Shown here in pieces: positions 62,350 through 64,000 of a DNA stretch of 64,000 nucleotides. The notes beneath the pieces were generated by a model, which ran no database searches, was not told the DNA's origin, and was given only the letters and a program-made list of their open reading frames with translations. The stretch comes from Monocercomonoides exilis (Eukaryota; Preaxostyla; Oxymonadida; Polymastigidae): positions 1,235,501-1,299,500 of the forward strand of contig LSRY02000001.1 in NCBI GenBank assembly GCA_001643675.2, written 5' to 3'. The translations under genes were made by a program, and so were the position numbers. Within the stretch, counting starts at the first letter, position 1, and every line of letters begins with the position of its first letter.

Positions 62350-64000
62350 AAAAATTGAACATTTTAACTTTTTTCCCACAATTCGTTTGTTTCACGTTCA
62401 TATTAATTATCGTCTCCATTCTCTTTTTTGATTGGATACCGAGAGCACACTCTCTAAGTGAATTGCATTTGAATGAACAAAGCAAAACAAATGATTCATT
62501 AATACATAAAAAGGTTTCATATGGATTTGATGGAAGTTCAATATTCACCAAGGCAAGTTCAAATGTTCATTCTCGCATTATTTTGAGCAACTCTTCACTT
62601 TTATTGTCCTTTGCCACACTTGACAAAGTGACTTCAACTCATTCACTTTTCATTGGAAGTTTATCAAGACTCGAAGTCAACCAATGCTCATTTCGTTTCC
62701 CAAATCAATCTGATGCTCCTTTCGTTCAATGCAGTGGTATTGCAATTTTGAAAAATCTGTCAATTCTCATTCCACCTGGCCATGTCCTCCTCTCCTCAAT
62801 AACTGAATCCACTTGCTCATCCGAAATTACACTAGAGCAATCAACAATTTCTGATATAGCTTTCATCAGAGATGAACCAGTTCTTTGTAAAGGAAGCTGT
62901 TTAACTCAAATGCTCGATAATTGCATTTTGACAAATGTATCCATCGCTCCTGTTTCATTTCTACCCAAATCTGAAATAAATCATTCAATAAACAGTCGGC
63001 TCGACAACTGCATGATCAAATCATATGAAAGCTGCACAAACGATGTTGCATTTCACCTTTTCGAACATCCACTGAACTTTTTTACTTTCAACTCTTCTTT
63101 TGAAAAGAATCACCGCTCTTCAAATAGGTTTGGTAATACCATAAGAGCAACAATACATGAATCGGCAACATATTCCCAGTGCGAGTGGAGAGAATGCAAT
63201 GCTCCTGATGGAGGAGCTATTTGCATCAGCAACAACACTGAGGCTTCGCTATCGATTACGGATTCTTTATTCATTGAGTGCACATCCTCAAACAATGGAG
63301 GTGCAATATTTGCACTTAATATAAAATCTATTATCATAAAGAGTTGCACGTTTGATTCTTGCTCAACGGAGAAAATTGGTTACTATTTTGGAGGAGGTAT
63401 TTATTACAATAATATTTTGTCATGCATTTTTAATGATACTATTTTTGAGAATTGTCAAGCAGGAAATGACGGAGGTGGAATGATGTTAATTGCATCTTAT
63501 CCAGAAAATGGAGCAGGCTTGGTGAATTCAATGTTTATTCGTTGCAGCTGCAATTCAGACGGAGATGGAACTGGTGGAGGCTTTGATCAATGCTCATCTT
63601 CTATCAATTTTCCAATCAGTAATTGCGGATTCTTTGAATGCCATTCAGAATACAGTGCAGGAGCTGTGATGCTTTATTTGAAACCGGATTGTGATTGGAT
63701 ACTTCTGTTTTTTTGCTTTTTTCACAATAACACAGCAAAAGTTGCTGGTAATGATATTGTGCTTCATGGATCAACAATGAATAATATTCATCCTTCATGC
63801 ATAACAACATCAACAACAAAGACAGTCAGTTTGTTTTGGAATAATAATACTGATAGAAGCAGTTGGTTAAAAAATGGTGGAAGTGTTCGCTTTGTGTCTT
63901 CTGCCGAATCACAGACAGAAGCAACAGATACAGCATTTTGTGGATTCTATGAAAGTCACCCATGCAGAACAATCAATCACTGCATTTCTCAGATGATCGA
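62350..64000 (+). CDS. Beta-helix (Pmp-like) surface protein, 5' part, runs off the window
   Basis: The frame is open from about 62350 to the last base. A hydrophobic segment near the start ('VCFTFILIIVSILFF') resembles a signal peptide but has no in-frame ATG before it. The upstream TTTAG at 62345-62349 suggests a splice acceptor, with a short first exon possibly at the ATG near 62269-62271, though the phase did not fit. The ectodomain shows typical beta-helix turns ('DGGAICISNN', 'NNGGAIFALN', 'GNDGGGMMLI', 'GTGGGFDQC') and the family spacer 'FCGFYESHPCRTI' near the end. It has many N-glycosylation sequons. It is most similar in style to the pseudokinase receptor; the membrane and cytoplasmic parts lie beyond the window. 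Confidence 0.8.

Noticed and set aside
1-64000. Alternative genetic code with TAA/TAG as Gln, as in some oxymonads
   Set aside because: Long frames end at TAA and TGA at family-consistent C-termini, and conserved Gln positions are not replaced by TAA/TAG in the intact genes.

Overview
The window is eukaryotic, A+T-rich outside genes, and very probably from an oxymonad flagellate of the Monocercomonoides type. The clues are: short GT-AG introns whose 5' splice sites are mostly GTTTG; standard stop codons; giant intronless membrane proteins built from right-handed beta-helix (Pmp-like) repeats, one with a C-terminal kinase-like domain; and a lineage-specific two-part helical protein family with the 'LFSELEDC / LLLKHVGY / LLIDLCECY' signature, which I associate from memory with Monocercomonoides. 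No rRNA, tRNA or CRISPR array was recognised.

Layout. 0.1-12.5 kb is transposon-rich and decayed. It holds a dead pogo/Tigger-like element (98-2317), then a helical-family gene on the minus strand (7376 to 2964) split by two abutting TA-flanked insertions: a 965-bp foldback MITE and an apparently intact Tigger-like element with a spliced DDD transposase. Next come a stretch with no clear gene and a decayed beta-helix gene interrupted by a second, nearly identical MITE. 12.9-19.2 kb is an intact 2116-aa beta-helix membrane protein. 20.0-29.0 kb is a cluster of four helical-family paralogues, only one intact. Two of them meet at a 1.9-kb palindromic element. 31.9-36.0 kb is a 1371-aa beta-helix membrane protein. 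37.8-45.5 kb (minus) is a beta-helix receptor of about 2570 aa with a cytoplasmic pseudokinase. 46.7-49.3 kb is a dead DDE element with the same terminal repeats as the palindromic element.

49.8-57.5 kb is a compact, intron-rich block of housekeeping-type genes. It contains a six-exon leucine-rich-repeat protein (minus, about 1403 aa), a seven-exon COMMD4 orthologue (minus, 214 aa) and, divergent from it across only 71 bp, a six-exon SET/NAP-family histone chaperone (plus, 303 aa). 57.5-62.3 kb is intergenic sequence, a small foldback and another decayed pogo-like transposase. From about 62.35 kb to the end runs the 5' part of a further beta-helix gene that leaves the window.

The beta-helix proteins look like a surface/adhesin or receptor repertoire with interchangeable tails (none, short, or pseudokinase). 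The helical family is a multicopy family in active turnover, with TA-targeting elements inserted at and around its exon ends. Exon coordinates were read by eye from frame, phase and GT-AG ends and were not checked against transcripts.
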